A DNA stretch of 64,000 bases from Streptomyces litmocidini (lineage in GTDB: Bacteria; Actinomycetota; Actinomycetes; Streptomycetales; Streptomycetaceae), in the NCBI RefSeq assembly GCF_014649755.1, contig NZ_BMTQ01000025.1:1-64000 (forward strand), written 5' to 3'. Of the stretch, positions 25,809-33,607 are shown piece by piece. The notes beneath the pieces were generated by a model, which saw nothing but the letters and a program-made list of their open reading frames with translations, did not search any database and was not told the DNA's origin. The stretch's first letter is position 1, and each line of letters opens with the position of its first letter. The position numbers and the translations under genes were made by a program.

Positions 25809-26426
25809 TCACTTCTCCTTGAGGAGGGGCTCGATCATCGACCGGAGCTTCTCCTCGTCGAGCGCCATGAGCGAGCGGGCGGCGATCCTGCCCTCCTTGT
25901 CGAGGACGACGGTGGAGGGGATGGCCTGCGGGTTGAGCGTGCCCTTGGGGAAGCCGAAGAGGATGAGCTTGCCCTGCGGGTCGTAGAGGCTGGGGTAGGG
26001 GATCCCGTAGTCCTCTTCGAAGGCGATCGCGGGCTGCTTGTTGGGGTCGCGGGTGTTGAGGCCGACGAACTCGACGCCCTTGCCCTTGAGCTCCTCGGCG
26101 ACCTTCGCGAAGTGGGGGGCCTCGGCGCGGCAGGGGCTGCACCAGGAGCCCCAGACGTTGAGGACGACGACCTTGCCCTTGAGGCCGGCGACGTCGAGCT
26201 GCTTGCCGTCGAGGGTCTCGCCCGCGAGCTTCCCGGTGGCCGCGCGCTCGCCCTTGGCGACGGTGGAGATCCCGCCCGTGCTGGTCACGAAGTTGGTGCC
26301 GCCACCGCCGCCGGACTTGCCGCTGTCGCTGCCGCCGCAGCCCGAGAGCGCGAGGGCGGCGGCGGACAGCATTCCGACGGCGGTCAGGGCGCGCCGAGTG
26401 CGTCGGGGGGCACGGCTAAGGCTCAT
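25809..26426 (-). CDS. TlpA/ResA-like thiol-disulfide lipoprotein
   Basis: A 205-residue extracytoplasmic thioredoxin-fold reductase. The N terminus is a lipoprotein signal with arginines, a hydrophobic run and lipobox LSGC (C30). A Gly/Ser linker follows. The active site is W-C96-S-P-C99 (GSWCSPCRAEAP), and FPKGTLNPQAIPSTVVLD gives the cis-proline region. It should receive electrons from CcdA and reduce apocytochrome c before haem attachment by ResB/CcsB. First gene of the four-gene operon. The ATG at 26426 gives a proper signal peptide; the frame is open further upstream only as antisense. Confidence 0.92.
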   Translation of the reverse strand: MSLSRAPRRTRRALTAVGMLSAAALALSGCGGSDSGKSGGGGGTNFVTSTGGISTVAKGERAATGKLAGETLDGKQLDVAGLKGKVVVLNVWGSWCSPCRAEAPHFAKVAEELKGKGVEFVGLNTRDPNKQPAIAFEEDYGIPYPSLYDPQGKLILFGFPKGTLNPQAIPSTVVLDKEGRIAARSLMALDEEKLRSMIEPLLKEK

Positions 26427-26503
26427 GTGAAAAGTTTCGCATGGGCGTTTGGGGGATCTTGGGCGCCCCCCTACGTGCCCGTAAAGCCCCTTGTCAAGAT
26501 CGG

Positions 26504-27799
26504 CTAAGCGGTCGGGGTGGACGTGGGGGTCTTCCCGGGCTTCTCGGGCCTGAGGAAGGCGTTCCAGCCGCCCGCGGGCTTCTGTCCGACCTCCAGCGAG
26601 CGCAGCTTCTCCAGGATCCTCGGGTCCTGGACGTCGAGCCAGTCCACGAACTGCTTGAAGGAGACGAGCCGCACGTCCTTCTTTCCGGCCATTCCCTTGA
26701 GCGCCTCTTCGACGGCGTCCATGTAGATGCCGCCGTTCCACTGCTCGAAGTGGTTGCCGATGAAGAAGGGCGCGCGGTTCGACTCGTACGCGCGCGTGAA
26801 GCCGGAGAGGTACGCCTCGGCCGCCTGCTTGCGCCAGCCCGGGTAGCGCGAGGGCATGCCCTTGGTCGTGTTCTTCGACTGGTTGGCGAGCATGTTGTAG
26901 TCCATGGAGAGGACCTCGAAGGAGTGCCCGGGGAAGGGCACGGCCTGGAGGGGGAGGTCCCAGATCCCCTGGCGCTTCGTCGGCCACATCTGCCGGCCGC
27001 CGGGCGAGCTGGCGTCGTAGCGCCAGCCCAGGCGCTTGGCGGTGGGGAGCAGGTTGTCCTGGCCGAGGAGGCAGGGGGTGCGGCCGCCGACGAGTTCCTT
27101 GGAGTAGTCGAAGGGCAGCGGGTCCAGGTCGGTCCAGCCGCTGTTGGTCTTCCACTCGGTGACGAACTTCACCGCCTGGTCGATCTCGCTCTGCCACTGG
27201 GCCGGGGTCCAGTTGCCGACGGAGCCGGATCCGCCGCAGAAGTGCCCGTTGAAGTGGGTGCCGATCTCGTGGCCGTCGAGCCAGGCCTGCCGGACGTGCT
27301 TCAGGGTCTCCTTGATGTGGCCGTCGGTGAGGTAGCCGATGTCGGAGGCGCCGACGCGGTTGTTCGGCGGGCGGTAGAGGTCCTTCTTCGACTCGGGGAG
27401 GAGGTAGATCCCGGAGAGGAAGAAGGTCATCGCCGCGTCGTTGTTCTTCGCGAGTTCGAGGAAGCGCGGGAAGAGGCCGTTGCCGACCTCGCCGGCGCCG
27501 TCCCAGGAGAAGATCACGAACTGGGGCGGGGTCTGGCCGGGTTCGAGCGGGACGGGGGCGTCGGGCTGGTGCGGCTGCTTGCCGGTGTCGGCGGTGGAAC
27601 CGTCGCCGATGAGCCGGGCGTCGTCCTTGGTGGGGGTGGGCGTGCCCGGGTCCGCCGAGACGTCACCCCCCTTGCCCGGCCCTGAATGTCCGGACTTATC
27701 CTTGTTTCCGGTACTGCATGCGGCAAGCCCCGCCGCCGCAGCGGCCCCAACGCCTGCTCCGAGCAGCCCCCTTCGACTGATCCCGCTGATCCCGCGCAT
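26504..27799 (-). CDS. Tat-exported lipoprotein, polysaccharide deacetylase-like
   Basis: A 431-residue exported protein. The signal carries SRRGLLGAG (twin-arginine) and ends in LAAC (C28), so it is a Tat lipoprotein. A Lys/Pro/Asp-rich linker follows. The body resembles the NodB (CE4) fold: FVIFSWDGAGEVGN in the place of the T-F-D-D motif, MTFFLSG, then HEIGTHFNGHFCGG as the H-x-x-x-H metal-binding motif. The Asp of the first motif is retained as SWDG. Cell-wall or glycan processing is likely; catalytic competence is uncertain. It stands between a terminator and the cytochrome operon. Confidence 0.85.
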   Translation of the reverse strand: MRGISGISRRGLLGAGVGAAAAAGLAACSTGNKDKSGHSGPGKGGDVSADPGTPTPTKDDARLIGDGSTADTGKQPHQPDAPVPLEPGQTPPQFVIFSWDGAGEVGNGLFPRFLELAKNNDAAMTFFLSGIYLLPESKKDLYRPPNNRVGASDIGYLTDGHIKETLKHVRQAWLDGHEIGTHFNGHFCGGSGSVGNWTPAQWQSEIDQAVKFVTEWKTNSGWTDLDPLPFDYSKELVGGRTPCLLGQDNLLPTAKRLGWRYDASSPGGRQMWPTKRQGIWDLPLQAVPFPGHSFEVLSMDYNMLANQSKNTTKGMPSRYPGWRKQAAEAYLSGFTRAYESNRAPFFIGNHFEQWNGGIYMDAVEEALKGMAGKKDVRLVSFKQFVDWLDVQDPRILEKLRSLEVGQKPAGGWNAFLRPEKPGKTPTSTPTA

Positions 27800-27822
27800 G
27801 ACATCCCCATTCGCGCTGACGT

Positions 27823-27840
27823 ATGACCTGAACGTCATCC
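27823..27840. repeat. 18-bp operator-like repeat, copy 1
   Basis: ATGACCTGAACGTCATCC contains ATGAC-N6-GTCAT. It differs from copy 2 at 27916-27933 at two positions. It lies 24 bases upstream of the Tat lipoprotein start, so it covers its probable promoter. Confidence 0.5.
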
Positions 27841-27904
27841 AAACCGACAATGAGTGAGATGCCGGGAGGAACACGGAGGTTCCGGAAAATCGCACAAAAA
27901 TTTT

Positions 27905-27942
27905 AGGGCGGACGGATGACATGAACATCATCCGACCGCCCT
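27905..27942 (-). terminator. Terminator of the histidine phosphatase/hemL transcript
   Basis: Arms of 15 bases with one mismatch (27905-27919 and 27928-27942) and an 8-base loop. On the minus strand the stem is followed by TAAAATTTTT, a real U-tract, which is rare here. It lies 60 bases past the phosphatase stop. Confidence 0.85.
27916..27933. repeat. 18-bp operator-like repeat, copy 2
   Basis: ATGACATGAACATCATCC, embedded in the terminator hairpin, repeats the motif at 27823-27840 with two changes. The spacing between copies is 93 bases. One protein may bind both, or the copies may derive from a local duplication. Confidence 0.45.
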
Positions 27943-28002
27943 GAACTGTGGCCCCTCGGCACCCCCCTGTCCAGTGGAGTCCTGCCGTACGGGCCGCGGA
28001 GA

Positions 28003-28704
28003 CTACGCCCCGAAGGCCTTCGACTTCCCCTTGACCGGCTTCGCGCCCGCCAGGAGGTGCGCCGGGACGAGGTCCCGGGCCGGCTCGCTGTACCCGACCG
28101 AGACGATCTTGTCGCCCCGGTACGTGAACGAGGTCAGCGAGGCCAGCGTGCACTGACGACGGCGCGGGTCGTGCCAGAGCCGGCGCTTCTCCACGAAGCT
28201 CCGCACGATCCAGATCGGCAGCTGGTGGCTGACGCAGACCGCCTCGTGGCCCCGGGCCGCGTCCTTCGCCGCGTCGAGCGCGCCCATCATCCGCACGACC
28301 TGCTCGACGTACGGCTCCCCCCAGGACGGCTGGAACGGGTTGGTGAGGTGCTTCCAGTTGCCCGGCTTGCGCAGCGCCCCGTCACCGACCCCGAAGGTCT
28401 TGCCCTCGAAGACGTTCGCCGCCTCGATCAGCCGCTCGTCGGTGGCCAGGTCCAGACCGTGCGTCTTGGCGATCGGCGTCGCCGTCTCCTGCGCCCGCTC
28501 CAGCGGGGAGGCGACGACGTACGTGATGTCCCGGCCGGCCAGCGACTCGGCCACCCGGTCCGCCATCTGCCGGCCCAGCTCGGACAGGTGGTAGCCGGCC
28601 CGGCGTCCGTACAGCACGCCGTCGGGGTTGTGCACCTCGCCGTGGCGCATCAGGTGGACGACGGTGACGTCCTGGTCGTTCTTCTTGTCGGCGGGGAGGC
28701 TCAT
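28003..28704 (-). CDS. Histidine phosphatase family protein
   Basis: A 233-residue phosphatase of the phosphoglycerate mutase-like superfamily. The catalytic motif is LMRHGEV (R-H-G) at about residues 18-24. The second histidine lies in EAVCVSHQLPIWIV, and the general acid region follows ASPLERAQET. The start overlaps the hemL stop as ATGA, so it is translated together with hemL. The substrate is unknown; related enzymes act on sugar phosphates, cobalamin precursors or nucleotides. Confidence 0.92.
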   Translation of the reverse strand: MSLPADKKNDQDVTVVHLMRHGEVHNPDGVLYGRRAGYHLSELGRQMADRVAESLAGRDITYVVASPLERAQETATPIAKTHGLDLATDERLIEAANVFEGKTFGVGDGALRKPGNWKHLTNPFQPSWGEPYVEQVVRMMGALDAAKDAARGHEAVCVSHQLPIWIVRSFVEKRRLWHDPRRRQCTLASLTSFTYRGDKIVSVGYSEPARDLVPAHLLAGAKPVKGKSKAFGA

Positions 28705-30008
28705 GCGGTCGCCTCCGCGGCGGCGCGGGCCGCGGCCGGGAGGGCGGCGGCGATCCGCTCGACCGCCCGCTCGTCGTGCGCGGTCGACACGAACCAGGAC
28801 TCGAACGCGGACGGCGGCAGGTACACGCCGTCGGCCAGCATCGAGTGGAAGAAGGCGTTGAAGCGGAACGCCTCCTGCTTCTTCGCGTCGTCGTAGTTCC
28901 GCACCTCGTCGGCGGTGAAGAACACCGAGAACATGTTGGACGCGGTCTGCAGCCGGTGCGCCACGCCCTCCTTGGCCAGCGCGCCCGTGACCAGGCCCTG
29001 GATCTCGCTCGACACCGCGTCGACCTTCTCGTACGCGGCCCCGTCGAGCAGCCGCAGCTGCGCGAGCCCGGCGGCGGTCGCGACCGGGTTACCGGAGAGG
29101 GTGCCCGCCTGGTAGACCGGACCGGCCGGCGCCAGGTGCCCCATGACGTCCGCGCGGCCACCGAACGCGGCCGCCGGGAAGCCGCCGCCCATGACCTTGC
29201 CGAAGGTCATCAGGTCGGGCTTCACGCCGTCGACGCCGTACCAGCCGGCCCGCGAGGTGCGGAAGCCGGTCATGACCTCGTCGGAGATGTACAGCGCGCC
29301 GTTCTCCCGGCACAGGTCCGCGAGGCCCTGGTTGAAGCCCGGCAGCGGCGGCACGACGCCCATGTTGCCGGGCGAGGCCTCCGTGATCACACAGGCGATC
29401 TCGCCCGGGTGCGCGGCGAACGCCTCCCGCACGGCCCCCAGGTCGTTGTACGGCAGCACGATCGTGTCGCCGGCCTGGGCGCCGGTCACGCCGGGCGTGT
29501 CCGGCAGGGCGAAGGTCGCCAGACCCGAACCGGCCGCGGCGAGCAGCGCGTCCACGTGGCCGTGGTAGCAGCCCGCGAACTTGACGACCTTGGCGCGCCC
29601 GGTGAAACCGCGGGCCAGGCGGATCGCGGACATCGTGGCCTCCGTGCCGGAGGAGACGAGCCGCACCTGCTCGACCGGCTCGATCCGCGCGACGATCTCC
29701 TCGCCGAGCGCGACCTCGCCCTCGCCGGGCGTCCCGAAGGAGGTGCCGCGGGCCACGGCGGCCTGCACGGCGGCGGTCACCTCGGGGTGGGCGTGGCCGA
29801 GGATCATCGGTCCCCACGAGCAGACGAGGTCGACGTACTCACGACCGTCCGCGTCGGTGAGGTACGGACCGGAACCGGACACCATGAACCGGGGCGTTCC
29901 GCCCACGGCCCGGAAGGCACGCACCGGTGAATTCACGCCGCCGGGCGTCACGAGGGAAGCGCGGTCGAAAAGCGTCTGTGAGACTGGGGCTTCGTATGAA
30001 TACGGCAC
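28701..30008 (-). CDS. hemL: Glutamate-1-semialdehyde 2,1-aminomutase HemL
   Basis: A 435-residue PLP enzyme that isomerises glutamate-1-semialdehyde to 5-aminolevulinate, the second step of the C5 pathway begun by HemA, also in this window. The N-terminal segment LFDRASLVTPGGVNSPVRAF is diagnostic. The PLP lysine sits in LMTFGKVMGGGFPAAAFGG, and SSGTEATMSAIRLARG binds the cofactor phosphate. The GTG at 30008 is preferred over an ATG at 30074 because AGGA precedes it and homologues start at PYxYEAPVSQT. A degenerate second copy of this start region lies upstream. Confidence 0.95.
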   Translation of the reverse strand: MPYSYEAPVSQTLFDRASLVTPGGVNSPVRAFRAVGGTPRFMVSGSGPYLTDADGREYVDLVCSWGPMILGHAHPEVTAAVQAAVARGTSFGTPGEGEVALGEEIVARIEPVEQVRLVSSGTEATMSAIRLARGFTGRAKVVKFAGCYHGHVDALLAAAGSGLATFALPDTPGVTGAQAGDTIVLPYNDLGAVREAFAAHPGEIACVITEASPGNMGVVPPLPGFNQGLADLCRENGALYISDEVMTGFRTSRAGWYGVDGVKPDLMTFGKVMGGGFPAAAFGGRADVMGHLAPAGPVYQAGTLSGNPVATAAGLAQLRLLDGAAYEKVDAVSSEIQGLVTGALAKEGVAHRLQTASNMFSVFFTADEVRNYDDAKKQEAFRFNAFFHSMLADGVYLPPSAFESWFVSTAHDERAVERIAAALPAAARAAAEATA

Positions 30009-30106
30009 TGTGATCCTGACCTGCGAGAACGACTTCGGGCACGACATCGGGAACGGAGGGACGGCGGTGAGCATCCTGTCTGTTGCGCCGAGGCGTTCCC
30101 CGTCCG

Positions 30107-30142
30107 CGTCTGCGAAACTGGGGCGTCATAGGGATGACTCAC
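30107..30142 (-). repeat. Degenerate duplicate of the hemL 5' end
   Basis: Read on the minus strand these 36 bases encode VSHPYDAPVSQT, matching VPYSYEAPVSQT at the real hemL start (29973-30008) at 8 of 12 residues and 26 of 36 bases. Five of the six mismatches in the last eight codons are in third positions. The copies are 134 bases apart and in different frames, and the upstream frame does not continue as HemL. Confidence 0.55.
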
Positions 30143-30278
30143 GGAATCCATGGTGTCAGAGGCCACGACGTTCTTGCGGACAGGTGTTTCACCGTACGAA
30201 CGCGGGGGAGGTCACTGACACGATGATCGGGTTGCGCGGCGGGGTCGTGTTGCCGAGAAAAAGCAGTCGGGTGGAGAT

Positions 30279-30881
30279 ATGCATCGCGGTGGCGGACCGG
30301 GCGAGGGGACGGACGACCTGGGTCCGGAGTCTGCCCGGCGGGGAAGGCACCGGCGCAGGCGAACCGAGGAGCCGACCGCCTCGGAGCACCGGCCGAAGCC
30401 GGAGCCCGTTGCGGACTCGGCCCCTACGACCGGGGGCCGGAGCTTGGGGGTGACGTACAAGTACTTCGGCGCGCCCAACAGCGCCACCGCGGCCCAGGTC
30501 CCGATCTCGATGCGCCCCGAGGAGCTCGGCGGGGACGAGCTCGGCATGGGCGGCATGTTCACCAAGATCAAGCCCGAGACGATAGCGGCCATGGTCCTGA
30601 CCGGGATCCAGGGAATGCCCCTGCACAAGGTGCCGCCGCTGGAGCTGGTGGTGCTGCACCCGGACTACGCGGTGGTGAAGCTGCCGATGACCGTGGTCGA
30701 TCCGCTGCGCGGGATCGGCGAGGAGTCGGTGGGTGCCGCCGCCTTCATCTGGTCGACGGTGCCGGACCGCGGCGGTCCGCGCGACGCCTTCGACGTCTAC
30801 CGGCTCCTCCACGAATGGCAGGACTTCTCGGTCCGCCTCCACGAGGCGGGACACCAGCCGTACTGCCTGGTGTGGCCGTGA
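30279..30881 (+). CDS. Conserved hypothetical protein
   Basis: A 200-residue protein with no recognised domain. Residues 1-55 are low-complexity, rich in Gly, Arg, Pro and Glu, and probably disordered. The rest looks globular, with the segments VTYKYFGAPNSATAAQVPI, ELGMGGMFTKIKPETIAAM and VLHPDYAVVKLPMTVVDPL. No signal peptide or membrane segment is visible. The ATG at 30279 has GGAG close upstream; a later GTG near LGVTYKYFG could be used instead and would remove the disordered tail. It is divergent from hemL. Confidence 0.75.
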   Translation: MHRGGGPGEGTDDLGPESARRGRHRRRRTEEPTASEHRPKPEPVADSAPTTGGRSLGVTYKYFGAPNSATAAQVPISMRPEELGGDELGMGGMFTKIKPETIAAMVLTGIQGMPLHKVPPLELVVLHPDYAVVKLPMTVVDPLRGIGEESVGAAAFIWSTVPDRGGPRDAFDVYRLLHEWQDFSVRLHEAGHQPYCLVWP

Positions 30882-31026
30882 GCCGACCGGCCCCAGGCGT
30901 TTCGCCGCACTTCCACCCCTCATAGGTGCTGAAATTAGGACGAATCCTATGGAATGCGCGGAAGTCGCGCCCCGAGGGGAGCCGGTACGCCCTGGCGACT
31001 CCCCGCACGAGGAAGGAGCCAGACGC

Positions 31027-31452
31027 GTGAGCACAAGCGCAGTACGCATGACCGGCCGGCCCATGCAGATCGGCGAGGTCGCGGCACGGACCGAACTGTC
31101 GCTGCGGACCATCCGGCAGTACGAGGACAGCGGCCTGGTCGCCCCGTCCGCGTCCTCGCCGGGCGGTTTCCCCCTCTACACGGACGCGGACGTGTCCCGG
31201 CTGATGGTGGTCCGCCGGATGGGACCGCTCGGTTTCACCCTCGACGAGACCCGCGAGCTCCTCTCCGCCGTGGACCGGCTGGCCGCCGACCGCCCGGGCA
31301 CGGACACCGAACTCGAACCGGCCGAGCGGGCCGCCCTGGTGAGCCGCGTCCGCCGCTACGAGGAGGCCGCGGCGGAGCGCGTCGCCGAACTGCGGTCCCA
31401 GCTCGCCCGCGCCGAGGAGTTCGCCGCCTCCCTCCGCGCCCGCCTCGTATAG
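31027..31452 (+). CDS. MerR family transcriptional regulator
   Basis: A 141-residue regulator. The winged HTH reads MQIGEVAARTELSLRTIRQYEDSG, followed by the wing SPGGFPLYTDADV and helix RLMVVRRMGPLGFTLDE. A C-terminal coiled-coil dimer helix follows (YEEAAAERVAELRSQLARAEE). No cysteines for metal sensing are present and the effector domain is very short. The GTG has AGGAAGGAG upstream. In the leader, ATTAGGA-CGA-ATCCTAT at about 30935-30952 is a near-palindrome that may be its own operator. Confidence 0.9.
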   Translation: MSTSAVRMTGRPMQIGEVAARTELSLRTIRQYEDSGLVAPSASSPGGFPLYTDADVSRLMVVRRMGPLGFTLDETRELLSAVDRLAADRPGTDTELEPAERAALVSRVRRYEEAAAERVAELRSQLARAEEFAASLRARLV

Positions 31453-31529
31453 AGCCCGCTCAGGGGGCTGGTGCCGCTACGCGGCCACGGCCTCGGCGAG
31501 GCCGCCTCCCGACTCACCCCGGGGCCGGC

Positions 31530-31626
31530 GGACCGGCTCGCACGGACCGGCTCGCACGGACCGGCTCGCACGGACCGGCTCGCACGGACCGGCTCGCACG
31601 GACCGGCTCGCACGGACCGGCTCGCA
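31530..31626. repeat. 14-bp tandem repeat (minisatellite)
   Basis: Six perfect head-to-tail copies of GGACCGGCTCGCAC (31530-31613) and a seventh with one or two changes (31614-31626), ending 22 bases before the start of the AraC-like gene. Identity between copies is complete, so the array is young or kept homogeneous. The unit is not a multiple of three. Confidence 0.95.
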
Positions 31627-31647
31627 GCCCGGGCCTAGCATGCGGAC

Positions 31648-32520
31648 ATGTCCGCCTCCGCTCCCCGCCCTCGCCGGGACACCCGGGGCATCGTCGACCC
31701 CGCCGAGCTGCTCTCCCGGGTCCGTTTCCGCCGTCACGTCCCGGCGCCGGAACTGCGGCCGTACCTGGAGCACTACTGGCTGATCGACTGGGAGCTGCCG
31801 GAGCCGTACGCGAGCCACCTCGTCCCGCACCCGTCGGTGAACGTCGTCTTCCAGCGGTACGGGCGGCCGGGCGCCCCGGCCGCAGCGGCGAGCGCGTGGG
31901 CCGAGGTGTCGGGGGTGGGCCTGGGCCTGTTCACACAGAAGCTGACGGGGGTGGGCCGGGTCTGCGGAGTGCAGTTCCGCCCGGGCGGCTTCCGGCCCTT
32001 CGCGCCCGCGTGGCCGGTGTCGGCCTGGACGGGCCGGCGGGTGCCGCTGGGGGACGTGTTCCCGGACGAGGGCGGGCCCGGGAGCGCCGGCATTCCGGCG
32101 GCAGTACCAGCCGTGCTGTCCCCGGACGGCGACCACGCGCGCGTGGCGGCGCTCGACGCCTTCCTCCTGGCCCACGGGCCGGAGCCCGATCCGGCCGCCG
32201 GGCAGGCGATGGAACTGGTGGAGCTGATCCGCTCGGACCGCACGGTCCGCCGGGTCTCCCGGCTGGCCGCCGCGAGCGGCCTGTCGGCGCGCTCGCTCCA
32301 GCGCCTCTTCGCCGGCCACGTCGGCGTCGGCCCGAAGTGGGTGATCCTGCGCTACCGGTTCCACGAGGCCCTGGAGCGGGCAGAGTCGGCGGCCGACGCC
32401 GACTGGGCCGCGCTGGCCGCCGAGTTGGGCTACAGCGATCAGGCCCACCTCGTCAGGGACTTCACGGCGACGATCGGGGTGCCGCCCACCGCGTACGCCC
32501 GTGCGGTGTCAGTGCCCTGA
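31648..32520 (+). CDS. AraC-type HTH regulator with DUF6597-like N terminus
   Basis: A 290-residue regulator. The N-terminal half (RPYLEHYWLIDWELPEPYASHLVPHPSVNVVF in parts, then GVQFRPGGFRPF) is the cupin-like effector domain typical of this group. The C-terminal 100 residues are an AraC HTH pair (RRVSRLAAASGLSARSLQRLF, then LAAELGYSDQAHLVRDF). The start ATG lies directly after a 14-bp tandem repeat array, which occupies the place of its promoter and leader. The ligand is unknown. Confidence 0.9.
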   Translation: MSASAPRPRRDTRGIVDPAELLSRVRFRRHVPAPELRPYLEHYWLIDWELPEPYASHLVPHPSVNVVFQRYGRPGAPAAAASAWAEVSGVGLGLFTQKLTGVGRVCGVQFRPGGFRPFAPAWPVSAWTGRRVPLGDVFPDEGGPGSAGIPAAVPAVLSPDGDHARVAALDAFLLAHGPEPDPAAGQAMELVELIRSDRTVRRVSRLAAASGLSARSLQRLFAGHVGVGPKWVILRYRFHEALERAESAADADWAALAAELGYSDQAHLVRDFTATIGVPPTAYARAVSVP

Positions 32521-32534
32521 CCTACCGTACGGAC

Positions 32535-33053
32535 ATGGACGACGACACCTCATCCGTACGCCTGGAAGTCTGGTCCGAGGGGGACGCCGGCCTGCTGAGC
32601 GCCCTGAACGCACCGGAGTCGACGGTCCACCTCGGCGGTCCGGAGACCGAGGAGCAGCTCGTCCGGAGACACCGGCGGTACGTGGGGATGAGCGCCGACG
32701 GGACGGGCGCGGGGCGCATGTTCCGGATCGTGCTGCTGCCGGAGGAGGTCGTGGTGGGCAGCATCGGCTTCTGGGCGCAGACCTGGGACGGCGAGGCCGT
32801 GTACGAGACGGGCTGGGCGGTGCTGCCGGGCTTCCGGGGCCGGGGCCTGGCGACGGCCGCCACGCGCGCGGTGGTCGCCGAGGCCCGGGCCGCGGGGCGC
32901 CACCGCCATCTGCACGCGTTCCCGTCCGCGGACAACGCCGCGTCGAACGCGGTGTGCCGCAAGGCGGGCTTCGAACTGCTCGGTGAGCGGGACTTCGAGT
33001 ACCCACCGGGGAACCCGATGCGCTGCAACGACTGGCGGTTCGACCTGGGCTAG
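32535..33053 (+). CDS. GNAT family N-acetyltransferase (RimJ/RimL-like)
   Basis: A 172-residue acetyltransferase. The acetyl-CoA site is GFRGRGLATAATRAVVAEA, preceded by YETGWAVLP. The C-terminal NAASNAVCRKAGFELLGE motif is typical of Acetyltransf_3 enzymes that modify ribosomal protein N termini or small amines. It starts 14 bases after the AraC-like gene and is probably in its transcript. The stop overlaps the stop of the convergent GNAT gene (CTAG). Confidence 0.88.
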   Translation: MDDDTSSVRLEVWSEGDAGLLSALNAPESTVHLGGPETEEQLVRRHRRYVGMSADGTGAGRMFRIVLLPEEVVVGSIGFWAQTWDGEAVYETGWAVLPGFRGRGLATAATRAVVAEARAAGRHRHLHAFPSADNAASNAVCRKAGFELLGERDFEYPPGNPMRCNDWRFDLG

Positions 33054-33496
33054 CCGGCGTCCGGGGCGGTGAGCGGCCGGCTGAAGTGGAAGGCCACGAT
33101 GTCGAAGCGCTCGCGCAGGTAGAAGCGGTGGGCACCGGTGCGGTGGGTGCCGGAGTCGAGGTCGAGCTCGTGGCACCCGGCCGCGCGGGCGTGGCCCTCC
33201 AGGTGGGCGACGAGGGCGTGCCCGACGCCGGTGGAGCGGTCGGCGGCGGCGGTCACCAGGTCGTCGACGTAGAGCTTGCGCAGGGAGCTGGTGTTGTCGA
33301 CGATCCGCCAGCCGGCCGCGCCGACGCAGCGGCCGCCGTCCGTGTAGGCGGCGCTGAACCGCAGCCCCTGGGGGTGGCCGGCCTCGTGGACCTCGCGGAA
33401 GAGCTCCGGGGTGAGGTGGGGGCGGAGCTCGCGGAGGACCGGCAGGAGGTCGCTCTCCAGCCGGGGATCGCCGGGGGCGAGGTCGATGATCTTCAT
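33050..33496 (-). CDS. GNAT family N-acetyltransferase
   Basis: A 148-residue acetyltransferase with AGWRIVDNTSSLRKLYVDDLV (strand 4) and RSTGVGHALVAHLEGHARAAG (acetyl-CoA loop, with G-x-G in place of the usual arginine-rich form), then the family HRFYLRERFDIVAFHF ending. ATG at 33496 is favoured; the open frame extends to 33565 without a better ribosome site. Convergent with the GNAT gene at 32535 and unrelated to it in sequence. Confidence 0.85.
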   Translation of the reverse strand: MKIIDLAPGDPRLESDLLPVLRELRPHLTPELFREVHEAGHPQGLRFSAAYTDGGRCVGAAGWRIVDNTSSLRKLYVDDLVTAAADRSTGVGHALVAHLEGHARAAGCHELDLDSGTHRTGAHRFYLRERFDIVAFHFSRPLTAPDAG

Positions 33497-33607
33497 GCCG
33501 GGGACGGTACCCCAGGTTTTTTCAGGGTTGACGGGCAGGACGGGATCACGGATATTAATCTGCACGACGCAGAGAATGCATCACGCAGCAGAAAACGGAG
33601 GTTCCCC

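Noticed and set aside
26504..28153. Longer start for the deacetylase-like lipoprotein
   Set aside because: The extension has no signal character. The start at 27799 gives a clean Tat lipoprotein signal.
29948..30166. A 72-codon minus-strand gene before hemL
   Set aside because: Only its first part resembles the HemL start. The rest is Arg/Ser-rich and it overlaps hemL out of frame, so I treat it as a duplication.
31530..31626. CRISPR-like array
   Set aside because: The 14-base units are contiguous with no spacers and no cas genes are present.
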